Assembly (NCBI GenBank): GCA_004557315.1
Contig: SFEH01000122.1
Span: forward strand, 1-8,242
Direction of reading: 5' to 3'
DNA: 8,242 bases
DNA from: Bacteroidales bacterium
Lineage (GTDB): Bacteria; Bacteroidota; Bacteroidia; Bacteroidales; UBA3663
Program-made: the position numbers and the translations under genes
In this document: positions 6,305 through 8,242 of the stretch, piece by piece
Layout: every line of letters starts with the position of its first letter
Position numbering within the stretch: the stretch's first letter is position 1
The notes under the pieces: model-generated
Database searches by the model: none
What the model was told of the DNA's origin: nothing
Seen by the model: the letters and a program-made list of their open reading frames with translations, nothing else

Positions 6305-6964
6305 TTATTTTCGTTCGAACTTGAATCCCACCTTCATGCCATTGTAGTTGCTTGCAAGGGCACTCACTGTGCTGAGAGTCTGGAACTTCGAAGAGATGGA
6401 ATTGAAGAGGGTGAGAAGCTTAGTGCCGTCGAAGCAGAGCGCCATCTTGCTGCCACTGATTGTTACATAGGTCTTGACAGTCTGTCCTGTAGAAGTGGTA
6501 ATCGAGACGGTCTTGTCTTCATTGTTGAAGACGTAAGTGCCCTGTCTCTTTGTTGAGCCAACGGCATAGGAGCAAGTGCCATCCTCAGCGAAGGTAAACA
6601 CTACTGCACCTGGCTTTATGCCCACGACCTTGTAATACTGAGCTAATTTGGTCTCGCACTTGGTGGCGATGGCAGAGCCGCCAGCCTGAGTGAGCATGTT
6701 CTCGCTCTCAAATTGCACGGAAGGATCAGTATAGCTCCATTCGCCAATCAGGTTGGCTTGAGTAGTGGTGAGGTCTCCAGTGACCGATGAGATAAGATTG
6801 CCAATCAGATTGCCGACATTCTGCTTGGTGTCGGAAGTAGATTCGCCTGTAATGCTGCTTGTGGTCTTACCGCCAAGAAGGTTCTGCAAGAGACCTTGTG
6901 CACTGGCATCCTGACAGAAGAAGCCAGCGACGGCCAATACTCCAATAAGGAAAATTTTCTTCAT
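6305..6964 (-). CDS. DUF4923-like secreted lipocalin-type protein of unknown function
   Basis: A 219-residue protein with a clear type I signal peptide: KK, a hydrophobic core (IFLIGVLAVAGFF), and probable cleavage after ASA at residue 22. No lipobox is present, so it should be free in the periplasm or outside the cell. A Ser/Thr/Gly-rich linker with GNLIGNLISSVTGDL (about 51-65) precedes the domain core. The core starts with LIGEWSYTDPSVQFESENML (about 72-91) and continues with FTFAEDGTCSYAVGSTKRQGTYVF, NNEDKTVSI and a final SNYNGMKVGFKFER. The GxW start and repeated short beta strands resemble lipocalin-like domains, and the pattern is the one I know from the Bacteroidetes family DUF4923. 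No catalytic residues are evident. It stands alone under its own promoter, divergent from the receptor gene. Confidence 0.82.
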   Translation of the reverse strand: MKKIFLIGVLAVAGFFCQDASAQGLLQNLLGGKTTSSITGESTSDTKQNVGNLIGNLISSVTGDLTTTQANLIGEWSYTDPSVQFESENMLTQAGGSAIATKCETKLAQYYKVVGIKPGAVVFTFAEDGTCSYAVGSTKRQGTYVFNNEDKTVSITTSTGQTVKTYVTISGSKMALCFDGTKLLTLFNSISSKFQTLSTVSALASNYNGMKVGFKFERK

Positions 6965-6994
6965 TCTTGTTTATGATTTTTGATTTATATCGTG

Positions 6995-7026
6995 CAAATA
7001 TATAGACTTTCCCAAAAAGAAACAAA
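6995..7026 (-). promoter_or_regulatory. Promoter of the DUF4923-like gene
   Basis: On the minus strand TTTG (7026-7023) is followed after 20 nt by TATATTTG (7002-6995), matching the Bacteroidetes consensus. The -7 box lies 30 nt before the ATG at 6964, leaving a leader of only about 20-25 nt. Confidence 0.75.
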
Positions 7027-7043
7027 TTTTGACAAATGATTTT

Positions 7044-7073
7044 TTGACTTTTCCTCAAAATGCGCTAACTTTG
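7044..7073 (+). promoter_or_regulatory. Promoter of the TonB-dependent receptor gene
   Basis: TTG at 7044-7046 (end of a T5G run) is separated by exactly 19 nt from TAACTTTG (7066-7073), a full consensus match. It is back to back with the minus-strand promoter: the two -33 elements are only 17 nt apart, so the promoters may share a regulator or interfere. Transcription should start near 7077-7081. Confidence 0.8.
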
Positions 7074-7081
7074 CGCACGCG

Positions 7082-7095
7082 GGAATGAAAATTCC
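7082..7095 (+). other. Small 5'-UTR hairpin with GAAA tetraloop
   Basis: GGAAT (7082-7086) pairs with ATTCC (7091-7095) around GAAA, a GNRA tetraloop. It would sit at or within a few bases of the expected 5' end of the receptor mRNA and 11 nt before its ATG. It could protect the 5' end or tune translation; it is short and could be chance. Confidence 0.4.
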
Positions 7096-7106
7096 AAAAT
7101 ATTATT

Positions 7107-8242
7107 ATGTCAAATCAACCAACAAAATCAGTCAAGTGGAGACGTTTCAGCAACGCTCCCTATGCCTCATTCCAGAGCCTTCATCGTGAGGTGAAGATTG
7201 GTATATTGACCGTAGCTATGCTTTCAAGCGTGAGCCTGAAGTCAGAAGCGAAGGCAACGAAATCCAATGTCTCTGGTGCAGGAATTGCCATCAATGACGA
7301 TTCGCCGGCTGTCGAGGATTCGATAGTCGTGGGGCTTGAGGACGTCGAAGTACTCGCGACGCGCGTGCCTCTCACACAGATGCAGGCACCTCGTCTTGTG
7401 ACTGTACTGCAAGCTGTGGATATTGCCGCAGCCGCGGTACACAGTATTAACGACCTCCTGGAATATGCCGTCGGAGTCGATGTGCGCCAGCGAGGAGAAT
7501 TTGGTGTCCAGACCGACATTTCGGTTCGCGGTGGCACCTTCGACCAGATCACCCTTTTGCTCAACGGAATCAACATCTCATCGCCACACACCGGCCATCT
7601 CACTGCCGATTTTCCTGTGACGGTTCAGGACATCGAGCGCATCGAGGTGCTTGAAGGTCCATCGGCACGTGTCTTCGGAACAAGCGCATTCACGGGTGTG
7701 ATCAATATCGTTACCAAAACCGCAGCCCAGGGCAAGAAGATGGGCGGAGAGGCTCATCTTATGGGCGGTTCGTATGGCTTGGGAGGAGCTGATCTCCGTC
7801 TCGAAGGCGACTATGGCCGATATACCAATTCGTTGAGTGGCGGTTATGGACGAAGCGACGGAGCCACACCCAACAGCGACTTCAGCAATGCCCGAGGTTT
7901 CTATCAGGGCAGGTATCAGAAGGAAGACCTTAGTCTTGGCGTTCAGATGGGTTATAGTTACAAGCAGTATGGTGCCAACACCTTCTATGGCTCAGCCTCG
8001 ACCGATCAGTGGGAGAGCAACGAGCGATATATGGCTTCAGCTTCATTCGAAGACAAGATTGGCGAGAAGTTGCATCTCTCAGCTTCTGTGGCATGGAACC
8101 GCTGGTTCGACCATTACCAGTGGCATAAGGACAACCCAGCGGGTGAGAATTTCCACAAGGTCGATGCAGTGGGAGGCAATGTCAATGCATGGTACGATAG
8201 TCGCTTCGGCCGCACCTCTGTGGGCTTCGAGATCCGCTATGA
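7107..8242 (+). CDS. BtuB-like TonB-dependent outer-membrane receptor, 3'-truncated
   Basis: Starting at ATG 7107, 378 residues are visible and the frame is open at the window end. A long N-terminal leader has a basic region (KSVKWRRFSNAPYASF, then SLHREVK), a hydrophobic core (IGILTVAMLSSVSL, about 31-44) and SEAKA as a possible cleavage site. EDVEVLATR (78-86) lies where a TonB box is expected. The plug domain spans about residues 95-205, with INDLLEYAVGVDVRQRG, QTDISVRGGTFDQITLLLNG and IEVLEGPSARVFGTSAFTGV followed by INIVTK. Barrel strands follow (GGSYGLGGADLRLEGDYG, LSLGVQMGYSYKQYG). There is no N-terminal carboxypeptidase-like domain, so it is not SusC-type; it resembles the BtuB/siderophore receptor group. 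It takes up a ligand such as a corrinoid or metal chelate, using TonB energy; the ligand is not readable from this part. Confidence 0.9.
   Translation, partial: MSNQPTKSVKWRRFSNAPYASFQSLHREVKIGILTVAMLSSVSLKSEAKATKSNVSGAGIAINDDSPAVEDSIVVGLEDVEVLATRVPLTQMQAPRLVTVLQAVDIAAAAVHSINDLLEYAVGVDVRQRGEFGVQTDISVRGGTFDQITLLLNGINISSPHTGHLTADFPVTVQDIERIEVLEGPSARVFGTSAFTGVINIVTKTAAQGKKMGGEAHLMGGSYGLGGADLRLEGDYGRYTNSLSGGYGRSDGATPNSDFSNARGFYQGRYQKEDLSLGVQMGYSYKQYGANTFYGSASTDQWESNERYMASASFEDKIGEKLHLSASVAWNRWFDHYQWHKDNPAGENFHKVDAVGGNVNAWYDSRFGRTSVGFEIRY

Noticed and set aside
6867..7058. Minus-strand 63-codon frame overlapping the DUF4923-like signal peptide
   Set aside because: It crosses the well-supported promoter and start of that gene in another frame, and its product has no recognisable features.
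7181..7603. Minus-strand frame of 140 codons inside the receptor gene
   Set aside because: It is antisense to the clear plug domain, and its Ser/Thr/Arg-rich translation is typical of a shadow frame.

Overview
This looks like chromosomal DNA from a Bacteroidales bacterium, most likely Prevotellaceae-like. The promoters follow the Bacteroidetes pattern (TTTG, about 19-20 nt, then TAnnTTTG). A-rich start regions replace classic Shine-Dalgarno sites. The gene families also fit: a GH31 enzyme with a PA14 insert, a DUF4923-type secreted protein and a BtuB-like TonB-dependent receptor. The assignment rests on recognition alone; no search was run.

Layout. From 2 to 2056 (+) lies the 3' part of a GH31 alpha-xylosidase/alpha-glucosidase, closed by a strong terminator at 2099-2134. 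Converging on it is a broken EamA/DMT transporter gene (3007 to 2158, -), which has lost roughly 40-60 bases and its reading frame in the middle. Divergent from that, a near-consensus promoter at 3099-3128 starts the translation operon rplM (L13), rpsI (S9), rpsB (S2), tsf (EF-Ts), followed 17 nt later by tRNA-Pro(CGG) and a strong terminator at 6247-6280. A DUF4923-like secreted protein lies on the minus strand (6964 to 6305). It shares a 142-nt divergent promoter region with a BtuB-like outer-membrane receptor that starts at 7107 and runs off the window.

Function. The core is housekeeping: two large-subunit-to-small-subunit protein pairs, an elongation factor and a proline tRNA, probably all on one transcript. 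What stands out there is the RNA structure between genes: a hairpin in the rplM leader, a two-hairpin element with a GNRA loop before rpsB, and a symmetrical hairpin between rpsB and tsf. These are plausible autoregulation, attenuation or processing sites. The flanking genes are envelope and carbohydrate functions and look unrelated to the core.

I see no mobile element, CRISPR array, defence system or clearly new multi-gene system. The best leads are the rpsB leader element, the altered TDF motif of EF-Ts, the conserved-looking N-terminal extension on the receptor, and the internal deletion in the transporter. No gene-free stretch exceeds 300 bases; the longest are 3008-3233 and 4095-4272, both described below.
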